Made by a program: the position numbers and the translations under genes. From Candidatus Tisiphia endosymbiont of Nedyus quadrimaculatus (lineage in GTDB: Bacteria; Pseudomonadota; Alphaproteobacteria; Rickettsiales; Rickettsiaceae), in NCBI RefSeq assembly GCF_964059235.1, contig NZ_OZ060452.1:1426001-1490000 (forward strand): a stretch of 64,000 nucleotides of DNA. The letters are read 5' to 3'. This document shows positions 18,173-27,379 of this stretch, one piece after another (the first letter of the stretch is position 1; each line of letters opens with the position of its first letter). Below the pieces are notes generated by a model, which saw only the letters and a program-made list of their open reading frames with translations, was not told the origin of the DNA and ran no database searches.

Positions 18173-18577
18173 ATGTTTATAGAAAATGCCTATGCAGATA
18201 ACAAAGATACAATATCAATAACAGAAACTGAGGAAGTAGCTCCAGTAGCTGAATCATCATCTACTCAATCAATATTAACAAGCCTTGTACCGATGGTATT
18301 AATCTTCGTTGTATTCTATTTTTTTCTAATTAGACCACAAGATAAACGTCGTCGTGAAAAAGAGGCTGTAGTTGGTAGCGTTAAGAAAGGAGAAGAGGTG
18401 GTAACTAATAGTGGAATCTTCGGGGTGGTAAGCAAGATTAACGATGCTGACAACACAGTAGATCTTGAAATAGCTGAAAATATACGAATCAAAATTCTAA
18501 AATCTTCAATACTTGATATTACAAGTCGTCATAAAACAGAAGTTACTGCCAAAAGTAAAAAAGATAAAGGGAAATAA
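18173..18577 (+). CDS. yajC: Preprotein translocase subunit YajC
   Basis: A small accessory membrane protein of the SecDF-YajC complex. It has an N-terminal segment ending around residue 37, one membrane helix (about 38-58, SLVPMVLIFVVFYFFLI) followed by RPQDKRRRE, then the conserved VVTNSGIFGVV block. The start at 18173 is supported by the upstream CAGGAGATATAT. It is 134 aa and is followed after 3 bp by secD. Confidence 0.95.
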   Translation: MFIENAYADNKDTISITETEEVAPVAESSSTQSILTSLVPMVLIFVVFYFFLIRPQDKRRREKEAVVGSVKKGEEVVTNSGIFGVVSKINDADNTVDLEIAENIRIKILKSSILDITSRHKTEVTAKSKKDKGK

Positions 18578-18580
18578 GCT

Positions 18581-20134
18581 GTGTATAATATTCCTAAATG
18601 GAAAATATTCCTTTCTATTTTATGTACAATAGCAGCCTTTATTTGTGCTTTACCTAATTTTACAACTATAGATTCTAAAATACTGCCAAACCATAAGGTG
18701 AATCTTGGTCTTGATCTAAGAGGTGGTGCTCATCTATTGCTAGATGTAGATTTTGATAGTTACTTAAATGATGTAATGGACAGTCTAGCTGACCATTTAC
18801 GGAAATATTTACGGGAAGATAAAATAGGTTATAAAAATCTTGTTGTTAAGAACAAGGCGGTGCAGTTTGAATTAAGAAACCTAGAAGATTATAAACAGGT
18901 CAAAAAGATCTTAGGTAAAGTTGACCGAGAAATTACTGTGGAAAATGATAATACTAATATTAAGTTTAGCTATAGTGATTCGAAGCTTGCTGAATTAAGG
19001 TATCAAGTTATTGCCCAATCAATTGAAATAATCAGAATGAGAGTGGATAGCACCGGCACAACAGAACCTAACATACAAAGGCAAGGTGATAAACATATAT
19101 TACTGCAAGTACCAGGTGAGGAAAATCCACAACAACTCAAAAATATTCTTGGCAAAACTGCAAAACTAACCTTTCATTTAGTAGATGAAACTGCCAACAT
19201 ACAACAAGCATTAAATGGACATTTACCCTTTGGTTCAATTTTAGTGAAAGGGGAAAATGAAAATAAACAAGAATATTACGTAGTTGTTAAGAAAAAAGTT
19301 ATTGTTAGTGGTGACCAGCTAACAACTGCCCAAGCTTCTTTCAATCAAAATTCTCAGCCTGCTGTTGCTTTTTCTTTTAATAATCTTGGTAGTAAATTAT
19401 TTGCAGAAATAACCAAGAATAATTCTGGCAAGAGGCTTGCTATCGTGCTTGATAACAAATTATTAAGTGCACCAGTAATTAATGAACCAATTCTTGGAGG
19501 AAGCGGGATAATTTCAGGTAATTTTACTGTTGAATCAGCAAATGAATTAGCGTTATTACTTAGAGCTGGTTCGCTGCCAGCCCCTTTAAAAATAATAGAG
19601 GAAAGAACCGTAGGGCCAAATCTTGGAGCAGATTCAATAGAGGCGGGCAAGAAAGCAGGTATGATTGGTTTTGTTAGTGTGGTGATATTCATGATTTGGT
19701 CTTACGGAATTCTTGGCATTTTTGCCAATATAGCATTAAGCTTAGCTTTACTTTATATTTTAGCGTTATTGTCACTTTTCCAAGCTACATTAACTCTGCC
19801 AGGAATTGCTGGTATAATCCTAACGATTGGTATGGCAGTTGATGCCAATGTACTCATTTATGAAAGAATAAGAGAAGAACTTAAAAAAGGTGCATCTAAT
19901 CTATATGCTATAAGGATAGGATTTGAATCAGCTTTTGCTACAATCCTTGATTCAAATGTTACAACTTTGATTGCAGCATTTTTACTTTTTATATTTGGAG
20001 TTGGAGCTATAAAAGGCTTCGCAGTAACACTAACTATTGGTATAATATCATCTATGTTTTCTGCGATTATTATTACTAAGTTGTTGATTGATATTTGGAT
20101 TAAGTACCAAAAGCCCAAAAGTCTAGGGTTATAA
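18581..20134 (+). CDS. secD: Protein translocase subunit SecD
   Basis: An RND-type subunit that uses the proton gradient to pull secreted proteins through SecYEG. It starts with GTG, 3 bp after yajC. The sequence shows TM1 (about 8-28), the GLDLRGGAHLLLDV motif (about 43-56), the P1 head domain, and a C-terminal membrane region with TIGMAVDANVLIYERIREE (about 412-430), the proton-path signature. The length of 517 aa is normal. secF does not follow, as in rickettsiae. Confidence 0.95.
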   Translation: MYNIPKWKIFLSILCTIAAFICALPNFTTIDSKILPNHKVNLGLDLRGGAHLLLDVDFDSYLNDVMDSLADHLRKYLREDKIGYKNLVVKNKAVQFELRNLEDYKQVKKILGKVDREITVENDNTNIKFSYSDSKLAELRYQVIAQSIEIIRMRVDSTGTTEPNIQRQGDKHILLQVPGEENPQQLKNILGKTAKLTFHLVDETANIQQALNGHLPFGSILVKGENENKQEYYVVVKKKVIVSGDQLTTAQASFNQNSQPAVAFSFNNLGSKLFAEITKNNSGKRLAIVLDNKLLSAPVINEPILGGSGIISGNFTVESANELALLLRAGSLPAPLKIIEERTVGPNLGADSIEAGKKAGMIGFVSVVIFMIWSYGILGIFANIALSLALLYILALLSLFQATLTLPGIAGIILTIGMAVDANVLIYERIREELKKGASNLYAIRIGFESAFATILDSNVTTLIAAFLLFIFGVGAIKGFAVTLTIGIISSMFSAIIITKLLIDIWIKYQKPKSLGL

Positions 20135-20155
20135 TTAAACGAAGAAAATTATATT

Positions 20156-21619
20156 ATGCTTCAAGCCTTAAAAAGAATGCTATTATCTGTAACAGTTACC
20201 CTAACTACCAGCGTAACATACGCGGATTATAAACATTCATCAGAACTTTCAGGGTTCGAATTAGCTGCTAGCAAATTAGGTTTTACCTCACCAACCCAGC
20301 AAGAAGCTTTGTTAAAGATTTTTTATCTAGCTGGATATTTTGAACCACAAAAATTATGGCACGATCTAGTATGTTTTGACAAGACTAATGCAGACAAAAT
20401 ATTTCGTTTGATTCAGGGCAGTTTGGCTAAAGCTAGTGCTAATCAAAACGTTCCTAGTAAATTCAATGCTAAATCATTGCGTAAAAATTTATTTAAATCT
20501 ACTAATGAGATAAATGTACGAAATGTTGAAGATTGGTTACTATTTATTGCTCAGGATGCGTTTGATCTTAATCCTGGTCAGGAACGAAATGAACTGACCA
20601 CTAAAGATTGGATGACTAAATATAAGTCTCAATATATTGTAGATGCTAGACAATTGGGACTTATTAATGAAATAAAACCTAACTATCAAGAATACGACGA
20701 AGCTTGGATTGCCGGGGCAGCTAGAATTAGGTTATTGACACGTATGATCTATTATAATAAATTAACAGAACAAATTAAAGTTAACGGATCAGTACTAGTA
20801 TTAACAGGAGCAAGACCATTATGGGCTAATCTCGATGGCATTACTCCCAAAACATACACTGAATTGCTAGAAGCATGGCAAGGAAAGGCAGATATTAATA
20901 ATAGATTGGATACTGTACAATTAGTTGGAAATGATTCATCTTGTATTGAGGAAGGTGAAAGGTATATCGAGTCTCTTGCTAAAGATTACGATATTAAGTT
21001 AAATAAAGCTCAGCCATTTATTCAATATAAAACACAAGAAGAATGTCCATTAGGTCTTTTTCCTAGAAGACTCTATCCTAATTATGCAAGCAGCAATGAG
21101 AGAAAAATCACAGAAGACCTGATGAGCAGTGACCTAGTAAACAAGTTCCTTAATAAGGATCAAGTTAAGCGTACTGAAATAATCAATACTAAAGTAGGCA
21201 AGAATAACGAAAGGCCTGATACAGCCACTACTGCTCATGATGCAGCAGTTAATTTTGCTAAAAGAATTTTAAGTAGAAAATTTGGTAGACAAAAAGACTT
21301 TGTTATTTTGTTTGTCAGTAACAATCCTCATATTGAACGCCAAACAATTGTTACTCAAAGAGAAGTTGATAAAGTATTACAACAATATGGATTAGATAAA
21401 CAGGGTTATCATATTAAAATTGCAGGGGTAGGTGCTAGTGCCGTACCGGATATTCCAGTTATTCATTCTGAGCTGGGTAAATTGATAATGGCAAAATGGA
21501 TAAATAAAAATCTACTAAGCACTGATAAATTTGGGCATTCTATTGATCAATTAATGTTCCAAACTCGTAAATGCCCTGATCCTAAATCAATACCTCCAAT
21601 ACCAAAAATTCAAGAATAG
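20156..21619 (+). CDS. Exported protein of unknown function
   Basis: I cannot assign a function. The 487-aa protein has an N-terminal signal peptide (about 1-24, ending TSVTYA). A central segment KVNGSVLVLTGARPLWANLD (about 203-222) and a C-terminal segment HDAAVNFAKRILSR with ILFVSNNPHIERQ (about 360-395) look like a Rossmann-type fold. They loosely recall DUF218/YdcF-like envelope proteins, which is only a guess. It follows secD by 21 bp, so it is probably co-transcribed, and is followed by a palindromic repeat. Confidence 0.85.
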   Translation: MLQALKRMLLSVTVTLTTSVTYADYKHSSELSGFELAASKLGFTSPTQQEALLKIFYLAGYFEPQKLWHDLVCFDKTNADKIFRLIQGSLAKASANQNVPSKFNAKSLRKNLFKSTNEINVRNVEDWLLFIAQDAFDLNPGQERNELTTKDWMTKYKSQYIVDARQLGLINEIKPNYQEYDEAWIAGAARIRLLTRMIYYNKLTEQIKVNGSVLVLTGARPLWANLDGITPKTYTELLEAWQGKADINNRLDTVQLVGNDSSCIEEGERYIESLAKDYDIKLNKAQPFIQYKTQEECPLGLFPRRLYPNYASSNERKITEDLMSSDLVNKFLNKDQVKRTEIINTKVGKNNERPDTATTAHDAAVNFAKRILSRKFGRQKDFVILFVSNNPHIERQTIVTQREVDKVLQQYGLDKQGYHIKIAGVGASAVPDIPVIHSELGKLIMAKWINKNLLSTDKFGHSIDQLMFQTRKCPDPKSIPPIPKIQE

Positions 21620-21623
21620 ATAA

Positions 21624-21774
21624 TATACTACTCGTAAATGAAGAGTTGATAGACGAAGATCAAAATTATGAAGTGCTAGGAGTCGAAGGGTCGAGGAGCG
21701 GAGCGTACATTTAGTACGTGAGCACCGAAGATCCCTGAAGACGACAACGCAATTCTTGATTTTCATCGAGTATA
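21624..21774. repeat. 151-bp palindromic repeat (TATACTACTCG family), copy 2
   Basis: It is a near-identical copy of 17976-18126, differing mainly around the loop (GAGCGGAGCGTACATTTAGT here). It starts 4 bp after the stop of the exported-protein gene. Confidence 0.9.
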
Positions 21775-21858
21775 TAGGGCTAATTGAAGGTATAATTGGA
21801 TTAATGAAATTAATCCTAAACTGAGGTTAAAAAGAATCAATTCACAGGTACTCCCAAA

Positions 21859-22365
21859 TTATATTTCTAAATAACGCCAAAGTCTGTCTGTACCTTTGCT
21901 AATACCAATCCTAGGAGTACTAATAAATTTAGGGGTATTACCTACATCAATAATACAAAAAGACTTATTACTAGTTACATCTTGACCATTTTGGGTTTTA
22001 TTAATTCCAAGAGTACGACATAATTTACCAGGTCCATCAAGTAAAACTTGTAAAGGGCTATATTGATACACTCCCCTAATTAATACAGCAGCTGGAAATC
22101 CCTGTTTTTCTGTTACTATATTTAAACAATAATACATACCATAAATCAAATATACATATGCATGACCTGCAGAACCATACATAATCTTTGTACGGGGCGT
22201 TATACCCTTTGCTGCATGACAAGCAGGATCATCTTCTCCAACATAAGCTTCTGTTTCAATAATTCGTGCTTCTATATTACCAAAACACAAAACCTTTCCA
22301 AGTAACTCTTGTGAGACAATAAGCGTATTTCTTTCATAAAATGTTTTTGGAAGTATTTTAAACAT
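21859..22365 (-). CDS. mpg: 3-methyladenine DNA glycosylase (AAG/MPG family)
   Basis: Base-excision repair enzyme removing alkylated purines. Diagnostic stretches are IETEAYVGEDDPACHAAKG (about 37-55, with the catalytic Glu), RTKIMYGSAGHAYVYLIYGM (about 58-77) and LLDGPGKLCRTLGI. At 168 aa it is slightly shorter than typical bacterial members (about 180-200). Confidence 0.93.
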   Translation of the reverse strand: MFKILPKTFYERNTLIVSQELLGKVLCFGNIEARIIETEAYVGEDDPACHAAKGITPRTKIMYGSAGHAYVYLIYGMYYCLNIVTEKQGFPAAVLIRGVYQYSPLQVLLDGPGKLCRTLGINKTQNGQDVTSNKSFCIIDVGNTPKFISTPRIGISKGTDRLWRYLEI

Positions 22366-22442
22366 CTTAGTGGTTTAATAAAATATGATATAATTGTAGT
22401 GATACACTATAATTCACTATTACATCATTTCACAGCTTTTTC

Positions 22443-22470
22443 TTGACAAATATTAAAGGTGAGATATTTT
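22443..22470 (+). promoter_or_regulatory. Sigma70-like promoter
   Basis: TTGACA (22443-22448), a 16-bp spacer and TATTTT (22465-22470). It lies 49 bp upstream of the ATG at 22519. Confidence 0.5.
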
Positions 22471-22518
22471 GTACTTAGGTTTGTATATTATAGAAAAATA
22501 TTTGAGATTATTACATAT

Positions 22519-22722
22519 ATGTCAAAAGCTAAAACAGCGTCTAAAAATAACCCAACCTCTAGAGAACAGGCAAAGGAGTATTTTCATAATGGACAAAAAA
22601 TTAGGCCTGTAAAACTTATATCAGGTAAATCTTCTTTTTTAGCAGCAGAATATGATGTATCAGGAGATTTGGTAGTTGGATCTGATGGCAAGGCATTACC
22701 TTGGGACAGAACAAAAATTTAG
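22519..22722 (+). CDS. Small conserved-type protein, 67 aa
   Basis: I do not recognise a named family. The likely start is the ATG at 22519 (MSKAKT); the 20 codons upstream overlap the promoter and look non-coding. The product is basic at the N-terminus, then has a compact beta-rich core (KLISGKSSFLAAEYD, VVGSDGKALPWDR). It lies between mpg (divergent) and tRNA-Ala. Confidence 0.65.
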   Translation: MSKAKTASKNNPTSREQAKEYFHNGQKIRPVKLISGKSSFLAAEYDVSGDLVVGSDGKALPWDRTKI

Positions 22723-22802
22723 CCTAAATATTAAGTTTTCAAACAAGTTTGTTGACCTTGCCTGTAAAAAGGTATATAAGCTACCTATCATTAATACGGT
22801 TT

Positions 22803-22877
22803 GGGGATGTAGCTCAGGGGTAGAGCATCTGCTTTGCACGCAGAGGGTCGGGGGTTCGATTCCCTTCGTCTCCACCA
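22803..22877 (+). tRNA. tRNA-Ala (anticodon TGC)
   Basis: A full cloverleaf: acceptor GGGGATG pairs with CGTCTCC (G-T at two positions), the D-arm is AGCTCAGGGGTAGAGC, the anticodon loop TTTGCAC carries TGC, and the T-arm GGGGGTTCGATTCCC precedes an encoded CCA end. A replication-initiator island begins immediately downstream, a common integration position. Confidence 0.96.
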
Positions 22878-22910
22878 ATACTTATGCCCCTTCTAGGGTT
22901 TTCTTACTTT

Positions 22911-22985
22911 ACTAAAAATTTCATATGTAATTTATATGTAACTTCTCAGACAAATTTCCTGAAATTTGACCTACAAAAAAATCTA
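22911..22985 (+). other. Candidate left attachment/flank repeat after tRNA-Ala
   Basis: The block ACTAAAAATTTCATATGTAA and its downstream part TTCCTGAAATTTGACC resemble 39658-39727 (ACTAAAAAATCCATATGTGG ... TTCCTGAAATATTGCC) in the same orientation. Tandem TATATGT units in both copies recall iterons. It sits in the 138-bp gap before the DnaA_N-type initiator. Confidence 0.45.
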
Positions 22986-23014
22986 TTTTTAACCCTATTA
23001 CAAGGGGAGGAAAT

Positions 23015-24838
23015 ATGACAGAATCGTTAACTTTTTCTCGCTCTGTAGTTGAAAATCAAGATATTATCTTTTATAACATAGTCGGTAATTTTGTCCCGCC
23101 TGAGTGGCGGAATCTTACCGACAATTGTGGTAAGCAATTAAGTAAAACTTCTCGTCAACTTTTATCGTTGATAGTTTCTTGCATGAAAACTAGTAATTAT
23201 AGAAATTCGGATGAATTACAAGAAGGCTATCATTTTTTCGAGAAAGAACTAGAAGTTTGTCAAAAACGGGTTAAACAATGTCTAACAGAATTACAAGAAA
23301 GTGGATTTATTGCTTTTACTTTAATTACTACTACGATCAAACATAACGTGAAATGCCGTAATATTTTATCTATCAAACTCCTTAAGAAATTTATGAATTT
23401 TCGTAAAGCTAATAATAGTTCTTATCACTTTAATTACACAAATATTCAATCTAGCCATAAAAAAATTTCAATTCAACCGGAAAAAAATTACCACCCAACT
23501 GTAAAAAATTTTCAAAAAAACGCATCTATAGATATATCTATAATATCTAGATATGGAAAAAATCAAGAAAATTGTGGACAAGTCTGTGGACAAACTGTGT
23601 CAAAGCCTGAATCAACTGAGGAACACAACATTAATTTTCCGCTTGAGGTAACGGCAAAAAGAGGTGAAAAAAATGTGTCAGAATCTGCGTCAACTACGGA
23701 GCAAATCTTTGATTCATCGCCGGAGATAACGGTAAGTTCAAGTGAAAAAAGTTTACCAAAACCTGAGTCAACTGAAGAAAAAAGTTTTAATTTACCTATG
23801 GAAACAAAGGTAAACTCAGTAAATGAAACGTTACCCTGCAATTCCACAGACGACAATTCCTCTGAGGCAGCTCCAACTGATGACGAGTCAGACTGCGATT
23901 CAGATTCTGATTCAACAGATGGGTATTCAGGAGGTAGCGGGTCTGAGCAAGAAGCTAGTGGGAAATTGCCTAGGTGGCTCAGTGATATTACCAAACAGGC
24001 TAAAGGCTGGTATTCACGTAGGAAGCTAGAGATGTTTTACCCATTGACCGAAGAAGATGCTGCTTGGTTAAGAAAGACAACAGGTCGTAATTACGAATTG
24101 AGTTTTATCAACAAGCTATTGATTAAACATAGCTTGGACTCTCCTAATAATCTCTTTCCCTGCAAGCAAGCAGTACTGAATTACATGAAGATAACTTTGA
24201 TTCATGAAAGGCGTCCACCAGCTAAGGCAAATAACCCAAATTTTAACTTCGATCTGAACAATGCTACTAGTGCAAGAAAGGCTTATTTGCAAAAGGTAAA
24301 AGATAGTAAGGGCGTTAAACCACTGAATCAATTGAAACGTAAGATTGTTGAAGCTTTTGAGGAGCATCAGCCTAGTACTGCTTATCAATTGCTGAAGAGG
24401 TGCAGTTTTTTTGGAGTATGTGACGATGAATACAAGATTGATCTAGCGGATATCTCTTTGTCAGAAACTGACAAATGCACATTGCTCAAGACAGTGCAAG
24501 AGGTATATGGCAAAGATGTTCAGCAATTGCGTATTACCAACAAAAGAGAGGTATCGGATTATCATTTAGAGCTAAGTGGGCTAAATCCAGAGTCAGTATG
24601 GTATAAAGTAAGGAAATATTTGTTAAAATTATACGGTGAACACTTGGACAAAGCTTGGTTTAGCAAGTTAGAAGCAATTGAAGAAGATACGACTTGCAAT
24701 AAGCTTATTCTCAAACCAGCTACTGCCTTTATTGGGGATTGGATTAAGAATAAGTACAGCAAAGATTTGGAATATGCTTGCAGTAAACTGAATTATACTT
24801 TTGAGTTTATGAAAGTCGATAGAATGGCTGGGCTGTAA
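23015..24838 (+). CDS. Plasmid-type replication initiator with DnaA N-terminal-like domain
   Basis: Probably initiates replication of an extrachromosomal or excised element. The 607-aa protein has an N-terminal helical, winged-helix-like region (about 25-125, with KRVKQCLTELQESGFIAF). A low-complexity Ser/Thr/Glu/Asp linker follows (about 190-320) with degenerate repeats of the type PESTEEKSFNLP. The C-terminal domain (about 520-607, VWYKVRKYLLKLYGEHLDKA ... ATAFIGDWIKNKYSKDLEYA) has the pattern of the DnaA_N fold. Rickettsial plasmids encode DnaA_N-containing initiators. AGGGGAGGAAAT forms a strong ribosome-binding site. Confidence 0.72.
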   Translation: MTESLTFSRSVVENQDIIFYNIVGNFVPPEWRNLTDNCGKQLSKTSRQLLSLIVSCMKTSNYRNSDELQEGYHFFEKELEVCQKRVKQCLTELQESGFIAFTLITTTIKHNVKCRNILSIKLLKKFMNFRKANNSSYHFNYTNIQSSHKKISIQPEKNYHPTVKNFQKNASIDISIISRYGKNQENCGQVCGQTVSKPESTEEHNINFPLEVTAKRGEKNVSESASTTEQIFDSSPEITVSSSEKSLPKPESTEEKSFNLPMETKVNSVNETLPCNSTDDNSSEAAPTDDESDCDSDSDSTDGYSGGSGSEQEASGKLPRWLSDITKQAKGWYSRRKLEMFYPLTEEDAAWLRKTTGRNYELSFINKLLIKHSLDSPNNLFPCKQAVLNYMKITLIHERRPPAKANNPNFNFDLNNATSARKAYLQKVKDSKGVKPLNQLKRKIVEAFEEHQPSTAYQLLKRCSFFGVCDDEYKIDLADISLSETDKCTLLKTVQEVYGKDVQQLRITNKREVSDYHLELSGLNPESVWYKVRKYLLKLYGEHLDKAWFSKLEAIEEDTTCNKLILKPATAFIGDWIKNKYSKDLEYACSKLNYTFEFMKVDRMAGL

Positions 24839-25381
24839 GCTATGGTAAATAGCATTTAAAGCTATTTTAAATATGTTTATAAGAGGATTTAATTTTTAGT
24901 TAGGGGAAATATTAAAAACAAATAACGCTATTGTACGAGTCTATATTTGCGAAATTTTAAGGTATTATTGCAATAACAAACGAAAATTTGAATTGGTAGT
25001 TAAGTTGATGAAACTAATTGTATCAGTTGAGAAAAAAGAATGATTACAAAGAAGTTAATAATAATCAACCAGTTACTGAAGGTTGAAGAGTACATAAAAA
25101 TCACATATGAAATTGTAAGGATTTGGAAAATATGAGAGTAATGCAGGTTACAAAGGTCGAACCTCTGCCGGCTAGGCAGAAGCTCGCCCTTAAATTCACC
25201 ATCTATAGCTATTTTGCTGAGATTTTTAGCAGTTTTTGTCACTTTTTTACATTTTTTGGCAAAAATTGTTCGCGGAATCACCCGGGGGGTGTACGCGTCG
25301 CAAAATGGGGTATAGGGGGCGTCACGCGAAAAATTTTTTTGAGGTAATTAATCAGTTAGTATTAAAATCTCATTTTTAATA
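24839..25381. other. 543-bp gene-free region with GC-rich hairpin
   Basis: Most of it is AT-rich without a credible gene. A small hairpin CTGCCGGCTAGGCAG lies at about 25153-25167. At 25261-25338 a 14-bp inverted repeat (AAAAATTGTTCGCG / CGCGAAAAATTTTT, one mismatch) encloses a strikingly GC-rich centre with CACCCGGGGGGTG and GGGGTATAGGGGGCG. The composition is unlike the surrounding DNA. Confidence 0.6.
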
Positions 25382-26152
25382 CTAAGCAGCTAATTCGCTC
25401 TTAAAATTATCTCGTTTACTCCACGGTACAGGGATAATTTGATAATTTTTTAAAGCATCTTGAAAATTTTCTGGTATAGGTTTCTCATTATCATTTATGA
25501 AAGTATATGCTTTTGCGTCGGATGAACGTACTTCTCTCGTATCAAACCAATCTCCCATAATACTAGTTGCTTTATTTTTATTTGGAGTATTTACTGTCTG
25601 AATCATACGCTCAGGGGCATATTTTGATTTTGGAATAAGAAAATCAAAATGTCTAAGGTAACCGGATTGACCTAAAAATGCAACTCTTTCAGAATATCGG
25701 ATATCACAAGCATCTAGCCACATTTGTACATCTTCATAAAATAACGAGGCAATGTTAGGTCTTGCTAAGTAAAACATATCGTTAACGGCAAGAATTGCTT
25801 GAATGAGATTATGTTTGGCTAAAGCAAAATTTTGCTGATTGGTTTTAACAAACATTTCATTATTATTTTTATGTACACCAAAACCATTAAGAGTCATTTC
25901 TAAAAATTTCTGTCGTCTGTCAGAGTCCAGCAAACATCCTGATTGTTCTAAATCATCAATAGTCCAACTATCATCAGTCAAGATATAACTATTCCCCTCT
26001 TGTTTTAGATAAATTTGTATGTAGTCATTATGGCGGTCAAGATAAGGGGTAGTTATCTCAAGCCAATCTTTTAATTGTTTCCATGCTGTTTTATCTCTTA
26101 ACCATTTATAGTAATTTTCTAAAAGATGTTCTATATTTAAGCTTGAAGTCAT
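25382..26152 (-). CDS. DUF1828/DUF1829-like protein
   Basis: The 256-aa soluble protein resembles DUF1828-DUF1829 proteins of phages and accessory regions, a recognition from memory. The DUF1828-like part is at about 35-130 (ITTPYLDRHNDYIQIYLKQ, ILTDDSWTIDDLEQSGC). The C-terminal part (about 140-240) has SGYLRHFDFLIPKSKYAPER and DTREVRSSDAKAYTFI. Its ATG overlaps the stop of the upstream gene by 4 bp, giving a translationally coupled pair. The function is unknown; the pair occupies a position where phage-defence or toxin-antitoxin modules occur. Confidence 0.65.
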   Translation of the reverse strand: MTSSLNIEHLLENYYKWLRDKTAWKQLKDWLEITTPYLDRHNDYIQIYLKQEGNSYILTDDSWTIDDLEQSGCLLDSDRRQKFLEMTLNGFGVHKNNNEMFVKTNQQNFALAKHNLIQAILAVNDMFYLARPNIASLFYEDVQMWLDACDIRYSERVAFLGQSGYLRHFDFLIPKSKYAPERMIQTVNTPNKNKATSIMGDWFDTREVRSSDAKAYTFINDNEKPIPENFQDALKNYQIIPVPWSKRDNFKSELAA

Positions 26153-26595
26153 GAGAATAATCCTTTTGAAAAATTTGGAACTTCAATAATTTCACAATAC
26201 CCCATAAAATCATGTAAAGTTTGCCAAAAATCATTTATATCTCGAAAAATATTATTTGGGATAGCAAATGCCCATTTATCACCATATCCTTCTCTATATA
26301 AGTGCAAATGCGGTATACCTACTTCTTCACCATCAGGATTTCTATGACTACTCCCTAAATCTAAGCGTGCCAATATTATGACTTCTCTAGAACGATTTTG
26401 ATATTTTTGTCTTTTCATATCTAATCTTCCTCTACTAACATCCAGTATAAAATGTTCCCTTTTATCAAGAGATATCAAAGGTACTGCTATTTTACCGCCA
26501 AGATCCGGAAGACTCCAAATATTATTATCCGTTTTAATTTTTTTCATTTTAAACAGAAAATCAGCTTCATCTTGTGTAATGTTAATCTGTGTCAT
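26149..26595 (-). CDS. DUF6978-like partner protein
   Basis: The 148-aa protein is likely to belong to the DUF6978 group found beside DUF1828 proteins; this is from memory, and I am moderately sure. It is beta-rich with RLDMKRQKYQNRSREVIILA (about 58-77) and HLHLYREGYGDKWAFAIP (about 97-114). It is the first gene of a two-gene minus-strand operon and is divergent from the terminase genes across a 237-bp AT-rich gap that should hold its promoter. Confidence 0.6.
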   Translation of the reverse strand: MTQINITQDEADFLFKMKKIKTDNNIWSLPDLGGKIAVPLISLDKREHFILDVSRGRLDMKRQKYQNRSREVIILARLDLGSSHRNPDGEEVGIPHLHLYREGYGDKWAFAIPNNIFRDINDFWQTLHDFMGYCEIIEVPNFSKGLFS

Positions 26596-26832
26596 TTAAA
26601 AATCTAATTATTTTTATAAAAAAATTAGTTGCTAATATTTATTTATTCTAAAAACAATATATAAAAAATTCAGCAAGAATAATATATAAAATAGAAAATA
26701 ATTAATTAATAAGCACTAATAAGTAGAAAATAATAATGCAAGATATCTAACCTATTTTAATTAATAGACTGGAAAAAAGACTGAAAAAGAGCTATAATAA
26801 GGCTAATAGCAAAGAAATTTCAAAGAACAGAA

Positions 26833-27369
26833 ATGACTACAAATTATAGCTTATTTGAAAAATATTTAGCAAAGATATCATCTAGCACTATCAACAAGTT
26901 TGGTTCAATCAATAATATCTCTAGTTTTCTGTTGCATCTTTGTGAGTGTGGCAACATTGTTACTGCTATTAGCAAGGTTGATTGTATCTCGCCTCTTATG
27001 TTACATCGGATCATTCACAATGATAAATACCTAAAAAAATGCGTCAATTTAGCTTTAGCCATTGCAGTAGATAGAGCAGAAGGGGTGTTATATGACAGGG
27101 CAATTAACGGTTATGAGGAAGTGACCTATGACAAGGATAATCAGGCAATAGCTACTAAGAAAAAATATTGTTCTAAGTCATTGTTGGAATATCTTAAAGC
27201 CAATTCGCAAAAATATCAAACGAGGAAGCATGATGCTAGTTACCATAGGAAAAATAGTGATGAAGCTGAACAAGTAACCAAAGCCCGAGAAATGTCAAAA
27301 ATGATAGATGTAGCTAATTTTGAAATAGAATCGTATGAAGCAGAATATGCACTTGCCAAAGGACAGTAA
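26833..27369 (+). CDS. Phage terminase small-subunit-like protein
   Basis: Probably recognises phage DNA and presents it to the large terminase subunit. The 178-aa protein has an N-terminal helical DNA-binding region (about 25-65) and the block DRAEGVLYDRAINGYEEVTY (about 82-101) followed by CSKSLLEYLKANSQKYQTRK, typical of small terminases. It lies 10 bp upstream of the large-subunit gene, the standard order. Confidence 0.75.
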   Translation: MTTNYSLFEKYLAKISSSTINKFGSINNISSFLLHLCECGNIVTAISKVDCISPLMLHRIIHNDKYLKKCVNLALAIAVDRAEGVLYDRAINGYEEVTYDKDNQAIATKKKYCSKSLLEYLKANSQKYQTRKHDASYHRKNSDEAEQVTKAREMSKMIDVANFEIESYEAEYALAKGQ

Positions 27370-27379
27370 GACCAAAGTG

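Noticed and set aside
22676-22915. Reading frames on both strands across tRNA-Ala
   Set aside because: They run through the tRNA gene and its flanks; the cloverleaf explains the sequence.
23563-23994. 143-codon antisense reading frame opposite the replication-initiator linker
   Set aside because: It is the complement of a low-complexity Ser/Glu/Asp-rich segment, which produces open antisense frames by composition; no ribosome-binding site or domain pattern.
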